The notes: generated from the sequence alone by a model not told the origin. DNA of 64,000 nt from Sedimentibacter sp. zth1 (GCF_017352195.1 NZ_CP071445.1:868001-932000), one strand, 5' to 3'. Positions 46,735-56,702 are shown, counted from the first letter of the stretch. Program-made: numbers and translations.

Positions 46735-47091
46735 AGAACCTTCCCTATGTTTTCACGGGTTTTTCAGACCCTCCTGCTATTTTGATTCTGTCTCTACCCA
46801 GGTTGATAACTGATTCACTCATGTATTCTTTATCGATGAGAAAATCTTTGAAGGATTGGATGCTGTTGAGCTTTTTATTGATGGTGGTTGGTTCATAGGA
46901 ATTTTCCAACAAGTGGTTTTTGTAGCTTATGACGGTGAATCTATTCAGTGTAGCTTCAAAGGTAATATCTCTTTCAGCAAGAAACCTGATGAACCCCTTG
47001 ATATCGCCAGTGTAGCTTTCAACTGTTTTTATCTGATTTGCCTTTTTCTGTCAGGTACTCTCCAAAGTTTTTGATGTAATCCATTTTCACT
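46735..47091 (-). pseudogene. N-terminal fragment of another tyrosine recombinase
   Basis: Minus-strand MDYIKNFGEYLTEKGKSDK breaks after an extra A in a run near 47030, then ESYTGDIKGFIRFLAERDI ... SVINLGRDRIKI follows. This is the SAM-like core-binding domain only; the catalytic domain is absent. It lies between modules G and H. Confidence 0.65.
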
Positions 47092-47304
47092 CCTTTCATT
47101 GCATGACAAAGAGACTACCTGTCGTAACAAGTAATCCCTCGTGTTTTACGTTTTATAATGTTTTTTGTATTCGTACCGTGGTTGATTCAGATTTGTGATT
47201 TAGAACTGATTTTACCTACTTTCCTCCCCGAATAGGTAAGTGTCAGCTTCAAGTGACTGCAGAATGATTATTATGTAGACAGATTTCCTTCTTCAAACGA
47301 AAAG

Positions 47305-47342
47305 AAACCCATGGTATGACTGGGATTGTCGAAACCATGGGC
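47305..47342 (-). terminator. Hairpin terminator behind module G
   Basis: AAACCCATGGTATGAC...AACCATGGGCT stem; on the minus strand TTTCTTTTCG follows. Member of the seven-copy family. Confidence 0.65.
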
Positions 47343-47396
47343 TGTGTGTTTAGTTATGTTGCTAGTTTTTAAGTAATTATGAAGTGAGCTGTAAAA

Positions 47397-47612
47397 TTAT
47401 TTCCATTGAAATTCCTTTACAAAATCATCGTAGCAATTATTGCACACCCAATGGTATTCATCAATTGTTGCATATGCCACATCGCCTTTTTTGAGTTCGT
47501 CCCAACAAAATGCACAGTGATTATGTGCTTCTAGTTCATAAACCATTTTATTCAGTTTAACCCCTTGAAGATAATTCTTTTGATTTGTTATTCTCCAATC
47601 ATTTTCAGACAT
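47397..47612 (-). CDS. Zinc-ribbon immunity protein of module G
   Basis: 71 aa, with GAAGGAGAAAGAACT before the ATG. Two Cys pairs (HCAFCWDEL and WVCNNCYDDF) frame a small zinc ribbon. Starts 17 bases after the toxin stop. Small Cys4 proteins of this kind are regular partners of Rhs toxins. Intact. Confidence 0.7.
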   Translation of the reverse strand: MSENDWRITNQKNYLQGVKLNKMVYELEAHNHCAFCWDELKKGDVAYATIDEYHWVCNNCYDDFVKEFQWK

Positions 47613-47629
47613 AGTTCTTTCTCCTTCTT

Positions 47630-49120
47630 CTACTTTGGTATGATACTTCCATCTGGATTGACTCTAAACTGCCTACCATCTGGTCCTTTATAATCCCAAT
47701 GTGGTCCAATCGGTTCAGGATGGTCCAAATCAGGATGTAATGATTCACCCGTTTTTGGATTATACCAACTCCCTTTACCTGTTTCTGGTCCACCAGAACC
47801 TCTCCATTCCCAGTCCTCACCTGGTGATTCAGTCGGGTCATCTCCAGGATACTCAACTTCTGGAAGTTCAACTTCATTATTATCATCGGAATTTTCTGTA
47901 ACTGCTTCATAGATTCTCATACCACCATAGATAAGTACACCACCAATCAATATAAATGGTATGGCAACATCATCTACTACTCCAACCCCAGTAGCATCGT
48001 CTGCAACTAAACTACCTGATAAAACAAGCACTCCTGCACCAAAACCACTACTCTTTCTAATCTCAGGTTGTTCAATCTCAAATGAGTAGCACTCAACATC
48101 TTGACTCGTCCCCTCACTACCACTAGTTAAATCATCCCAAGAAGATGAATAATTTATATCATAATTGCCTAAAATTGAACGTAACAGGTCTAATCTATCA
48201 TGTTTTCGCAGTTCATTTTCCAAATCTCTTTGATGACATTTCAAGTCTTTTTCTTCCTCTATTGTATTCCACTCTATATCAATACTTCCTGCTGATATTT
48301 TTATAGCCTCTTGATTTGATTTCGCTAACTCTGCTGCTGTTACTGTTACATCATATTTTTCTACTCCAGTACCGGGTATTTCTTTTGTATCATAATCATT
48401 TTTATAGATTTTTGTAATTTTTACAGTACGTTCATACGTATATATTATTCTACTACCATTGTCATCTTTGATTGCTTCATTCCAATCACCATATTCAGTA
48501 TGTGTATCGTCAAGATAATATGTCTTTGGTCGTAACTCTCTCATCAACTCAGCATTTTGATGTGCTATGTTTTGCTTTTCTGTATGCTTTCCTGTTTCTA
48601 GGAAAATATCATAATCCTCAAACCATATTTTACTCATACTTGATATTTCACTATCCACTTCTGACCTTGACATAGCTAATATCATTGATTTTGTATATAC
48701 TGCTAAGTGTCCTGTAGGGTCTACATAGTTTACTGGGTTATTTAATGCGTATGCATATTGGTTTAGTGATTGTGGATTTGATATATTACCTCTATAGGTG
48801 TCTTCTGTCATAAATCTTCCTACATTTGGATTATACCATCTTGCATTCATATATACAAGTGATGCCTTATCATCATATAGATGCCCTGTATAGCCTCTTA
48901 AGTTGTATGGTGATTTTATACCTGTTTGTATGTTTCCAAATACATCATATCTATAGTCTTCTATCTTGTCTCCATGTCTATCTCTTAAGGCTGTTGTTGA
49001 TGATAATCCATCGAATTCATAATACATTAATCCGCCATTTGTATTTATTGTTTCTTCTTTTGATGGTGATATTCTTCCTTTTAGTCCAAACATCTTTTGT
49101 TGTGTACCTAAATTGTACAC
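47630..49120 (-). CDS. Rhs module G with Ntox37-like toxin (5'-truncated)
   Basis: 496 codons, beginning in an IS3 end (MYNLGTQQKMFGLKG), thus without the N-terminal shell. Core with PVNYVDPTGH at about 120-130, post-core region, short linker type 3 (SSSWDDLTSGSEGTS), then a hydrophobic helix (GGVLIYGGMRIY) and the toxin tip: EDWEWRGSGGPETGKGSWYN, GESLHPDLDHPEPIGPHWDY, FRVNPDGSIIPK. This end pattern matches polymorphic toxin type 37. The frame is open to the stop. Confidence 0.75.
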   Translation of the reverse strand: MYNLGTQQKMFGLKGRISPSKEETINTNGGLMYYEFDGLSSTTALRDRHGDKIEDYRYDVFGNIQTGIKSPYNLRGYTGHLYDDKASLVYMNARWYNPNVGRFMTEDTYRGNISNPQSLNQYAYALNNPVNYVDPTGHLAVYTKSMILAMSRSEVDSEISSMSKIWFEDYDIFLETGKHTEKQNIAHQNAELMRELRPKTYYLDDTHTEYGDWNEAIKDDNGSRIIYTYERTVKITKIYKNDYDTKEIPGTGVEKYDVTVTAAELAKSNQEAIKISAGSIDIEWNTIEEEKDLKCHQRDLENELRKHDRLDLLRSILGNYDINYSSSWDDLTSGSEGTSQDVECYSFEIEQPEIRKSSGFGAGVLVLSGSLVADDATGVGVVDDVAIPFILIGGVLIYGGMRIYEAVTENSDDNNEVELPEVEYPGDDPTESPGEDWEWRGSGGPETGKGSWYNPKTGESLHPDLDHPEPIGPHWDYKGPDGRQFRVNPDGSIIPK

Positions 49121-49150
49121 CTTTAAGGGGTCACTCCAAACCGTCCCTAT
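49100..49150. repeat. Terminal fragment of an IS3-type element
   Basis: GTGTACCTAAATTGTACACC and GGGGTCACTCCAAACCGTCCC, joined to the 5' end of module G exactly as in module L. Confidence 0.7.
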
Positions 49151-49248
49151 GTTTCTTCCTACCTTTCCGTTGGAAATAGATGGGTGTTAGCTCAAAGTAA
49201 CTGCAGAACTTATATTATGTAGTGTGATATTTCTCTGCAAACGAAAAG

Positions 49249-49290
49249 AAAGCCATGGAACGATTAGATTTGTCTACTCCATGGCTTTTG
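49249..49290 (-). terminator. Hairpin terminator behind module F
   Basis: AAAGCCATGGAACGAT...CTCCATGGCTTT stem, 23 bases behind the 49313 gene. Member of the seven-copy family. Confidence 0.65.
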
Positions 49291-49312
49291 CGCTGAATTA
49301 TACAGTTGGTTT

Positions 49313-49723
49313 CTATCTAATTATACAGTCAGTCAGTGTAATCTCTGGTTCCCATTCTGAAATTACTTCAATAACGTAATTCATAGTAACTATAACAAAG
49401 TGTTTCATGTCTAAATAGTCATAGATTCCCGAACCAATTTTTTCAATAAATCGACCATACTCACCATCATTAATCAGATAAATAATATTTTTAAATTTCT
49501 CGCCTTTTAGGCGTTTAATCTCATCCCGATTAAATAAATCACCCAAAATTATTCCTTCATCTAATACTCTCAAGGCAGTAATTGCACCAAAGTCAAGCGT
49601 TACAACTACTTCTGCACTTCTTAATTTTACAATCAATCCATCCTCTTCATTTTGAGTAATAAATGATTGATAATTCCCTGCTGGGATTGTTCCTGTAAAA
49701 ATTTCATTCCATTTTTCCATCAT
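49313..49723 (-). CDS. Immunity-type protein of module F
   Basis: 136 aa, with AGGAGATAAT before the double ATG. Beta-rich (GLIVKLRSAEVVVTLDFGAITALRV), followed by a helix and YDYLDMKHFVIVTMNYVIEVISEW. Acidic and soluble. Starts 12 bases after the toxin stop. Family not recognised. Intact. Confidence 0.65.
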   Translation of the reverse strand: MMEKWNEIFTGTIPAGNYQSFITQNEEDGLIVKLRSAEVVVTLDFGAITALRVLDEGIILGDLFNRDEIKRLKGEKFKNIIYLINDGEYGRFIEKIGSGIYDYLDMKHFVIVTMNYVIEVISEWEPEITLTDCIIR

Positions 49724-49735
49724 ATTATCTCCTAT

Positions 49736-50827
49736 CTAATAGCGAATCTTATATATTTTCTTATTAGATATTTTAATTTCTAGTGTTGCTCCACCAGTTG
49801 CACTACCTGGTCTTGCAACAACTTTAGTCCCATTGCTCAATATTCCTACTTTTCCAGGACCATATTGCGTCTGGATGTTTGTTACATCTGATGGGTTCAA
49901 GCTTTCAAAATCACTTAGTGTTTGCTCGTAACCTCCACTTTTTTCAAAGTTTCTTGCTACTCCGGCGCCATTAGTTGTTTCGTTAGCACTTCCGATTATG
50001 TCATCAACAGTTTTACCCGTCCCCTCACTACCACTAATTAAATTATCCCAAGAAGCGAACATTACATCTAGTCCACCATGAGTACTTAATGCTCCAGAAG
50101 CTAAGTATTCTGTTGAAACTGCCATCACTGGCACGCCAATAATTGCTCCTCCACCAGTTAATGTAGCGGTAAAACCTTCAACTTCTCCTACTACTCCAGC
50201 TCCTATTTTAGCAACTCCAAATACTGTTTCGGCTACACCAAGTTCAAATGATATTACATCTCCAATTTTTTTACCAACATTATAACATCCATCGTATGTA
50301 ACATTTGGTGCTATTATATTAGATTCAAATGATTGTAAACCTTGTGACATACCTGACGAATATTTTTCATCATTATAGCCTACAGTTGAACGTAACTGAT
50401 CTAATTGATTAGCATGTGCTTGTAGTTCATTATTTGCTACTGAATCACCTATTCCTTTAAATACATCACCAGTACCATACCAAATTTTTTGATACCATTT
50501 TAATTCTTTATCTTCCTCTATTGTATTCCACTCTAGTTCAGCACTTCCTACTATACTTTCTATTGCTTCTTGATTTTCTTGTGCTATTTCTTTTGCTGTT
50601 ACTGTTACATCATATTTCTCTACTCCAGTACCGGGTATTTCTTTTGTTTCATAATCATTTTTATAAATTTTTGTAATTGTTACAGTACGTTCATATGTAT
50701 ATATTATTCTACTACCATTGTCATCTTTAATTGCTTCATTCCAATCACCATATTTAGTCTCTGTATCGGCAAGATAATATGTATATGGACGTAATTTCCT
50801 CATCAAGTTTGCAATTATCTTCATCAA
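49736..50827 (-). pseudogene. Rhs module F, core-less tip with linker type 1
   Basis: 363 open codons starting MMKIIANLMRKLRPYTYY inside a RAYT remnant, so no Rhs core and no delivery. Post-core region, linker type 1 with a divergent middle (VAKIGAGVVGEVEGFTATL), junction WDNLISGSEGTG, then the toxin: NFEKSGGYEQTLSDFESLNP, VGILSNGTKVVARPG, ATLEIKI, ending KIRY. This is a BECR-like RNase pattern frequent in Rhs tips. The frame is intact, usable as donor DNA. Confidence 0.7.
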
Positions 50828-51026
50828 TTTTAATCAACAAATGCATATGATTATCCATAATACAATAAGCAATTATACAAAATTATAGTTCTTCTCTTAT
50901 TTCTTTTAATATTTCTAGAATTTTATTTTTGTATATAGAACTCATAAATATTTTCTCTTTATTTATTCCTCTTATCATTATGTGATATATTCCAGTAGAA
51001 CTTTTTACCCGTGCTTGTCTTGGCAT
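50828..51026 (-). pseudogene. RAYT/IS200-like transposase remnant 2
   Basis: Same segment as at 31175: MPRQARVKSSTGIYHIMIRG then CIMDNHMHLLIKI, joined to the Rhs post-core region. It differs from copy 1 by point changes. Confidence 0.75.
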
Positions 51027-51057
51027 ATTTCACCTCAATCCTTTATTGTTTTATTAT

Positions 51058-51110
51058 ATTATGTGTACCTAAATTGTACACCTTTAAGGGGTCACTCCAA
51101 ACCGTCCCTA
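51058..51110. repeat. Terminal fragment of an IS3-type element
   Basis: TGTACCTAAATTGTACACC and GGGGTCACTCCAAACCGTCCC, here between the RAYT remnant and the duplicated membrane-protein genes. Confidence 0.65.
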
Positions 51111-51186
51111 TGTTTTTCAACATACTTTTTTTGTTCTTTAAATAGCCTCTTATTCTCTCTACCCGCTACATGTTCCACTATAGTTT

Positions 51187-51507
51187 TTAGATAATTAAGC
51201 CAAAAAAGACAGCTAATGTCCATAATAAAACTACAGCATTTATTAATATTCCCAAAACTGTAAATAATTTATTCTTCTCCTTATGAAACAGTCCAATAAT
51301 TCCTAACATTAAGCCTAATGGTTTCGTAATCAATTCTACTTTACTTCCAATATTGAGTATCTGAACTTGCATAAATAACATTTCTCCAAACTTGTGGTTT
51401 AAGTACGAATATAGGGCCAAATAAATTGCGACTGAAAGTAGCACATTAAATATACCTAATACAAATGAAATCAGCCCTGTTATTGAGTAATTATGCTTAT
51501 TTGACAT
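51187..51507 (-). CDS. Three-helix membrane protein, module E (copy of 31557)
   Basis: 106 aa from the ATG at 51507. Differs from the module L copy at about ten residues, for example GLMLGIIGLF for GLILGIIGLF, and ends FGLII rather than FSGLFI. Both copies remain open, suggesting selection. Confidence 0.65.
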   Translation of the reverse strand: MSNKHNYSITGLISFVLGIFNVLLSVAIYLALYSYLNHKFGEMLFMQVQILNIGSKVELITKPLGLMLGIIGLFHKEKNKLFTVLGILINAVVLLWTLAVFFGLII

Positions 51508-51539
51508 ATTAATTATCAACTCCCTAAATCATAATATTT

Positions 51540-51836
51540 TTATCCTTTAATCGGTACAAATGGAAGTTGAACAAACCATATAAACAAGAGCATTAGCACC
51601 CCAAGTAAAATTGCCTGCCAACTGTTTAAGTCAAATCTGACAATTGCATAAATCATAGCAATTATCTCTAATAAATACAGAAGTGTATGCCATAGTGGTA
51701 GCTTAATTGTTCCTCCACATTCGTTGCAATAATATGTATATCTGTAATCTACTAACTTTATTTTTTGCCAATATGATATAGTATACTTGCTGCAATTAGG
51801 GCATTTATATTTTGAATATCTTTTCAAAAAGTTCAT
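51540..51836 (-). CDS. Zinc-ribbon membrane protein, module E (copy of 31910)
   Basis: 98 aa, identical to the module L copy except for one residue in the ribbon (YTYYCNECGG for YTYFCNECGG). CPNC and CNEC pairs, two helices. Likely immunity partner of the module E toxin. Confidence 0.7.
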   Translation of the reverse strand: MNFLKRYSKYKCPNCSKYTISYWQKIKLVDYRYTYYCNECGGTIKLPLWHTLLYLLEIIAMIYAIVRFDLNSWQAILLGVLMLLFIWFVQLPFVPIKG

Positions 51837-51849
51837 TGTACACCTTCCT

Positions 51850-52980
51850 TTACTTATAACCGTCTTTTTTCCATTTTGATTTTATTATATTGTCATATGA
51901 CCCATATGAACCAGGCGAATCATATGGTCCAAACTGTTCATATGAAATTATTTTATCATCCCGAACATATACTTGTATTGTAGCAACATCCAGTCCCTGA
52001 TTCGTCTCAGTTCTTAATAGAATGTAAATATCACCTGCTTGTATAGTAACTCCATCTCTATTGTAAGTATCATTTTTGGGCTTATTCATACTGATACCAG
52101 TGTCTACACCGGAAGCTACTAACCCTATCCCGGTTTTCATTGCACCAAGTGCCCCTAGCCCAATATTTTTCGCAGTATTTCCAATAGATGCTTTTCCATT
52201 TTGTTCTACATCAATAACGTATGCAGTTAGTGTCCCAAGAACAGGTCCAACTGCAGGTATAGTACCTCCTAAAAAGCATATAACATCATCGCGTTTTTGA
52301 AGATCACGTATGTCGTCAAGAGAAAAAGCATGTGCTATATCAGTTGATACTCTTGTGGTTTTATCGCTGCTTGCAAAAGCATAGTCTTCCACATCGATAC
52401 CATTTTTCATTTGAATTTCTTGTATAGCTCTTATGGTTGCATCCATACCTGACAGATTGTTCTTTGATTTGTAATCATCGAACAATTTCCTCAATACTAG
52501 GATAGTGTCTGAGTCAGTTTGTGATAGTTCACCATCACCCGTCCCCTCACTACCATTAGTTAAATCATCCCAAGAAGATGAATATTTTATATCATTATTG
52601 CCTAAAATTGAACGTAACAGGTCTAATCTATCATGTTCTCGCAGTTCATTTTCCAAATCTTTTTGATGACATTTTAATTCTTTTTCTTCCTCTAGTGTAT
52701 TCCACTCTATATCAATACTTCCTGCTGATATTTTTATAGCCTCTTGGTTTGACTTTGCTAACTCTGCTGCTGTTACTGTTACATCATATTTTTCTACTCC
52801 AGTACCGATTCTTTCTTTTGTATTATAATCATTTTTATAGATTTCTGTAATTGTTACAGTACGTTCATACGTATATATTATTCTACTACCATTGTCATCT
52901 TTAATTGCTTCATTCCAATCACCATATTTAGTATTTGTAGTATCCAGATAATATGTCTTTGGTCGTAATTTTCTCATCAA
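51850..52980 (-). pseudogene. Rhs module E, core-less tip with hydrophobic toxin
   Basis: 376 open codons starting MMRKLRPKTYYLD behind a RAYT remnant. Post-core region, linker type 3 (KYSSSWDDLTNGSEGTG), then the same 210-residue toxin as module L but without its frameshift. It also has 15 extra residues (EQFGPYDSPGSYGSY) that module L lost between two TCATATGA repeats. A complete toxin reading frame without a delivery core. Confidence 0.75.
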
Positions 52981-53191
52981 GTTAGCAATTTATCTTCATC
53001 TAATTTTAATCAACAAATACATATGATTATCCATAATACAATAAGCAATTATAGTTCTTCTCTTATTTCTTTTAATAGTCCTAGAATTTTATTTTGTATA
53101 TAGAACTCATAAATATTTTTTCTTTATTTATTCCTCTTATCATTATGTGATATATTCCAGTAGAACTTTTTACCCGTACTTGTCTTGACAT
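52981..53191 (-). pseudogene. RAYT/IS200-like transposase remnant 3
   Basis: The third copy, starting MSRQVRVKSSTGIYHIMIRG at 53191 and joined to Rhs codons at 52980. A short internal deletion distinguishes it from copies 1 and 2. Confidence 0.7.
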
Positions 53192-53304
53192 ATTTCACCT
53201 CAATTTTTTATTGTTTTATTATAGTTTTTCTGTACTACTGTTTTTATATTTTGTTAATTAAAAAGAACCGTCCCTATGTTTTTACTTTTTTCAAAACTAA
53301 AAGG

Positions 53305-53346
53305 AACCCATAAAATGACTGGGTTTGTCTATTTCATGGGTTTTGC
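53305..53346 (-). terminator. Hairpin terminator behind the DUF3969-like gene
   Basis: AACCCATAAAATGACTGGG...TATTTCATGGGTT stem; on the minus strand CCTTTTAG follows. Member of the seven-copy family. Confidence 0.65.
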
Positions 53347-53401
53347 AACAATTTATGTTGCTAGAAATGATTATTTATATTGTCAGTTTATGTTAATAAT
53401 A

Positions 53402-53749
53402 TCATCGACTTATTTCTTGAATAAGCCTGTTTGATTTAACATTTTTATCCTTGTACATTTTCAAAATATCAATCGTTTTTGTTTTTAATTCAAAAATATT
53501 ATCATCTAACTTATCAGGTATTAAGCTCTGAACATCTTCCAATTCTGTGCCTAAATGTATCACATCGACGATTTCTTTATCAAAACTATTATCTATCAAT
53601 TTATTTAGAGTACTTGGATTAAAAAGCAAATGTTCTACATCTTCTATCTCCATAACTTTTTCTTCTAAAGCTGTTAATAGCCCCAACTCAAGTATAGCAA
53701 TTAATTGCTCACTTTCATGTTTTCCTTCTTGCTGAATCTTTACTTTCAA
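53402..53749 (-). CDS. DUF3969-like immunity protein
   Basis: 115 aa, with AAGGAGGACAAATTG before the ATG. ESEQLIAILELGLLTALEEK, EHLLFNPSTLNKLID and DVIHLGTELEDVQSLIPDKL are typical of DUF3969, a helical family found beside toxins. Only a small toxin remnant stands upstream (53767), so it is now an orphan antidote. Confidence 0.7.
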   Translation of the reverse strand: MKVKIQQEGKHESEQLIAILELGLLTALEEKVMEIEDVEHLLFNPSTLNKLIDNSFDKEIVDVIHLGTELEDVQSLIPDKLDDNIFELKTKTIDILKMYKDKNVKSNRLIQEISR

Positions 53750-53766
53750 TTTGTCCTCCTTCTATT

Positions 53767-53926
53767 AATTACTCCATCCTGGTTTAACTTTCACATCAAA
53801 GACTTTTCGATGAGAACTGTTGGTGAAAAAACAATGTATTTCGTTGAAGGTGCAAAGAACGCTAAGAAAGGTGTTGCGGTAATTGTCAGAATGGAAAGAT
53901 TCGAACAATGTTGCCAACTACACTAA
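53767..53926 (-). pseudogene. Possible toxin 3' remnant
   Basis: A short minus-strand frame ends HRKVFDVKVKPGWSN at 53767, 18 bases before the DUF3969-like gene, the usual spacing of a toxin stop. The preceding bases are not clearly readable in one frame. Not classifiable. Confidence 0.3.
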
Positions 53927-53996
53927 AAGATTTCTTAAAACTATTCATCTTGCTTTTTTTAATTACGCTTAAAACAATTTATTGACATTTATACCG

Positions 53997-54338
53997 TTAG
54001 TTCTTTTGTTTAATTTCAATCTTCTTACAAGTAATTCTACCGTCAAGTGGCCAAGCTGAAATTGAAAAAGTAACAAATTCATCTTCTTCGCTGACCCCGA
54101 CATCTTGAATGAAATACTTATAATCTAGTTTTCCTTCTTGATTCTTTCCCTTACTATATGATTTGTCATGAGAAAGATTAAGGCTGAAACAATTCAGAAA
54201 ATGACAAGTTACTAATCCAGATTCTTTTTTTCCAAAAAACTGAATTTTTGCATTTTCAAACCATTCATCTATGTCTAGTTTTTCAATTGTAGCATCAATC
54301 ACACCTAGTTCAATTAGTTTTTTTTCTATTTCGTGCAT
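53997..54338 (-). CDS. Immunity-type protein of module D
   Basis: 113 aa, with AGGAGTAAAAC before the ATG. A beta-rich protein with FENAKIQFFGKKESGLVTC, FIQDVGVSEEDEFVTFSIS and a terminal RITCKKIEI strand, recalling Imm50-like proteins. Starts 11 bases after the toxin stop. Intact. Confidence 0.6.
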   Translation of the reverse strand: MHEIEKKLIELGVIDATIEKLDIDEWFENAKIQFFGKKESGLVTCHFLNCFSLNLSHDKSYSKGKNQEGKLDYKYFIQDVGVSEEDEFVTFSISAWPLDGRITCKKIEIKQKN

Positions 54339-54349
54339 GTTTTACTCCT

Positions 54350-55876
54350 TTACTTATTGTATGGAATATGCGCATTTGGGCTATCGTATGGAACTATGTT
54401 TCCATTGATATCTAGCGAATTTCCAGCTTCGTCATATAGATGCATATGTCTATAATTTGTTACTTTATCAGCTGGGTCGATTCTTACTCGGTAATTCCCA
54501 TTTCCATCCTTGATATGTACAAAATCATTACCATTTGGTCCATTTGAACTGTATGTCCAACCATCTGGTAATGCATCCTCAAGTTCATTAAGTCCCATTT
54601 TATTTAAATCATTTGGACTTAAATTGTCAAGATGTCTCGTCCCCTCACTACCACTAGTTAAATTATCCCAAGAAGCTGACACTACACCTAGTCCACCATG
54701 AATACTTAATGCTCCAGAAGCTAGTCCACTTACTGAAATTGATATTGCGGGCTCGGCAATAGCTTCTCTACCAGTTAATTTGGCAATGGAACCTCCAAAT
54801 CCTACTACTGCTGAAGCTCCTGTTTTAATAACTCCCCATCCTGTTTCGGCTAAACCAAGTCCAAATGATATTACATCTCCAACTTTTTTACCAACATTAT
54901 AACATCCATCGTATGTAACATTTGGTACTATTATATTAGATTCAAATGATTGTAACCCTTGTGACATACCTGATGAATATTTTTCATCATTTTTGCCTAC
55001 AGTTGAACGTAACTGGTCTAATTGAATAGCATGTGCTTGTAGTTCATTATTTGCTACTGAATCACCTATTCCTTTAACTACATCACCAGCACCATACCAA
55101 ATTTTTTGATACCATTTTAATTCTTTTTCTTCCTCTATTGTATTCCACTCTAGTTCAGCACTTCCTACTATACTTTCTATCGCTTCTTGATTTTCTTGTG
55201 CTATTTCTTTTGCTGTTACTGTTACATCATATTTCTCTACTCCAGTACCGATTATTTCTTTTGTATTATAATCATTTTTATAAATTTCAGTAATTTTTAC
55301 AGTACGTTCATACGTATATATTATTCTACTACCATTGTCATCTTTAATTGCTTTATTCCAATCACCATATTTAGTATTTGTAGTATCCAGATAATATGTA
55401 TATGGACGTAACTCTCTCATCAGTTCAGCATTTTGGTGTGCTATGTTTTGCTTCTCTGTATGCTCTCCTGTCTCTAAGAAAATATCATAATCCTCAAACC
55501 ATATGTCACTCATACTTGATATTTCACTATCCACTTCTGACCTTGACATAGCTAATATCATTGATTTTGTATATACAGCAAAGTGTCCTGTAGGGTCTAC
55601 ATAGTTCACTGGGTTATTTAATGCATATGCATATTGGTTTAGTGATTGTGGATTTGATATATTACCTCTATAGGTGTCTTCTGTCATAAATCTTCCTATA
55701 TTTGGATTATACCATCTTGCATTCATATATACAAGTGATGCTTTATCATCATATAGATGTCCTGTGTAGCCTCTTAAGTTGCATGGTACTGATATACCTG
55801 TTTGTATGTTTCCAGATACATCATATCTGTAAAATATCAAATGGGACCGTAGTTTTATACTGATTATTTTCAGCAT
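54350..55876 (-). pseudogene. Rhs module D, linker type 1 and His-containing toxin
   Basis: 508 open codons. The first 15 (MLKIISIKLRSHLIF) are foreign, then the core joins in at YRYDVSGNIQTG, so the shell and much of the core are missing. PVNYVDPTGH, post-core region, complete linker type 1, WDNLTSGSEGTR and the toxin: NKMGLNELEDALPDGW, DFVHIKDGNGNYRVRIDP, YRHMHLYDEAGNSLDING, NAHIPYNK. The HMH pair within RIDPADKVTNYRHMH is a recurrent toxin signature, probably nuclease. Confidence 0.7.
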
Positions 55877-55957
55877 ATAATTTACGTCCCCATTTACATT
55901 CAGTTCACTAATACAGAACTTAGTCTAACGCTTTTATTGTTCTTATACTTAGTTTGT

Positions 55958-56263
55958 TTATATTCTAGACTCCTGTTTTTCTTTTTTAATCTGTTTCCAG
56001 TCCTTTATGCTTATCCAATTAACATAAATAAAATATATTAACGTTAATAATATTAGTATTCGAGCAAGCAAAGTTCCTCGAAAAACAATAATATATCGGT
56101 TTATAAAAAACAAAAATGTGTATGCTACTCCAAATACCGGATGCTTTATTATCATAAATCCAACAATACATATCATAGGCAAAACTCCCAGCATAACAAA
56201 TGATATAATCGGATCAATAACAAATAATCCTGGCACAAATAATAAGACTCCAATTACTCCCAT
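55958..56263 (-). CDS. Membrane protein upstream of module D
   Basis: 101 aa from a GTG or ATG near 56263. Three hydrophobic helices (about 3-20, 22-42, 45-62) and a fourth at 68-85 (ILILLTLIYFIYV), then a basic tail (KQIKKEKQESRI). The ribosome site is weak. It could be an immunity protein left from a lost module, or unrelated cargo. Confidence 0.5.
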   Translation of the reverse strand: MGVIGVLLFVPGLFVIDPIISFVMLGVLPMICIVGFMIIKHPVFGVAYTFLFFINRYIIVFRGTLLARILILLTLIYFIYVNWISIKDWKQIKKEKQESRI

Positions 56264-56405
56264 AATAATAATTTGTTTTCCTGTTTTCTTTTTTCTTCCA
56301 TTTCATTTTCTTCCTTGTCTTATATGTTGAAATTCAATTATTTATTTTCTATTTATCACCCAATTCACCATGTTATTTAGGGACGATTCTTTTTGATTGA
56401 CATTA

Positions 56406-56605
56406 TTAATTTTTACTTTTTATCTCTCGCCCAATATCTGCAACTTTATAGTAAGACATACTGCATATTTCTGCTACATCCCTATAAGAAATTATCTCTA
56501 ATTTTATTAATATTTCAGCTAGTTTTTCCATTTTGTCAGTATCTATTTGCGTCTGGTCTACTAACACCTTTAAGGAGTCACTCCAAACCGTCCCTTTGTT
56601 TTCCT
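56406..56605 (-). pseudogene. Short recombinase/transposase-like fragment and IS3 end
   Basis: A minus-strand frame TDKMEKLAEILIKLEIISY ... YYKVADIGREIKSKN ends at 56406 and resembles the end of a helix-turn-helix protein. At 56566-56605 it abuts a degenerate IS3-type end (AAGGAGTCACTCCAAACCGTCCC). Not a functional gene. Confidence 0.4.
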
Positions 56606-56661
56606 ATGAAGTGGATGCAGAATTATAGTTCTATAGTGAAATCTTTTCCGTAAAGAAAAAA

Positions 56662-56702
56662 GAAACCCATGAAATAACTGGATTCGTCGATTTCATGGGT
56701 TG
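56662..56702 (-). terminator. Hairpin terminator behind the broken immunity gene
   Basis: AAACCCATGAAATAAC...GATTTCATGGGTT, 12-bp stem; on the minus strand TTTCTTTTTTCTTT follows. Best member of the seven-copy family. Confidence 0.75.
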
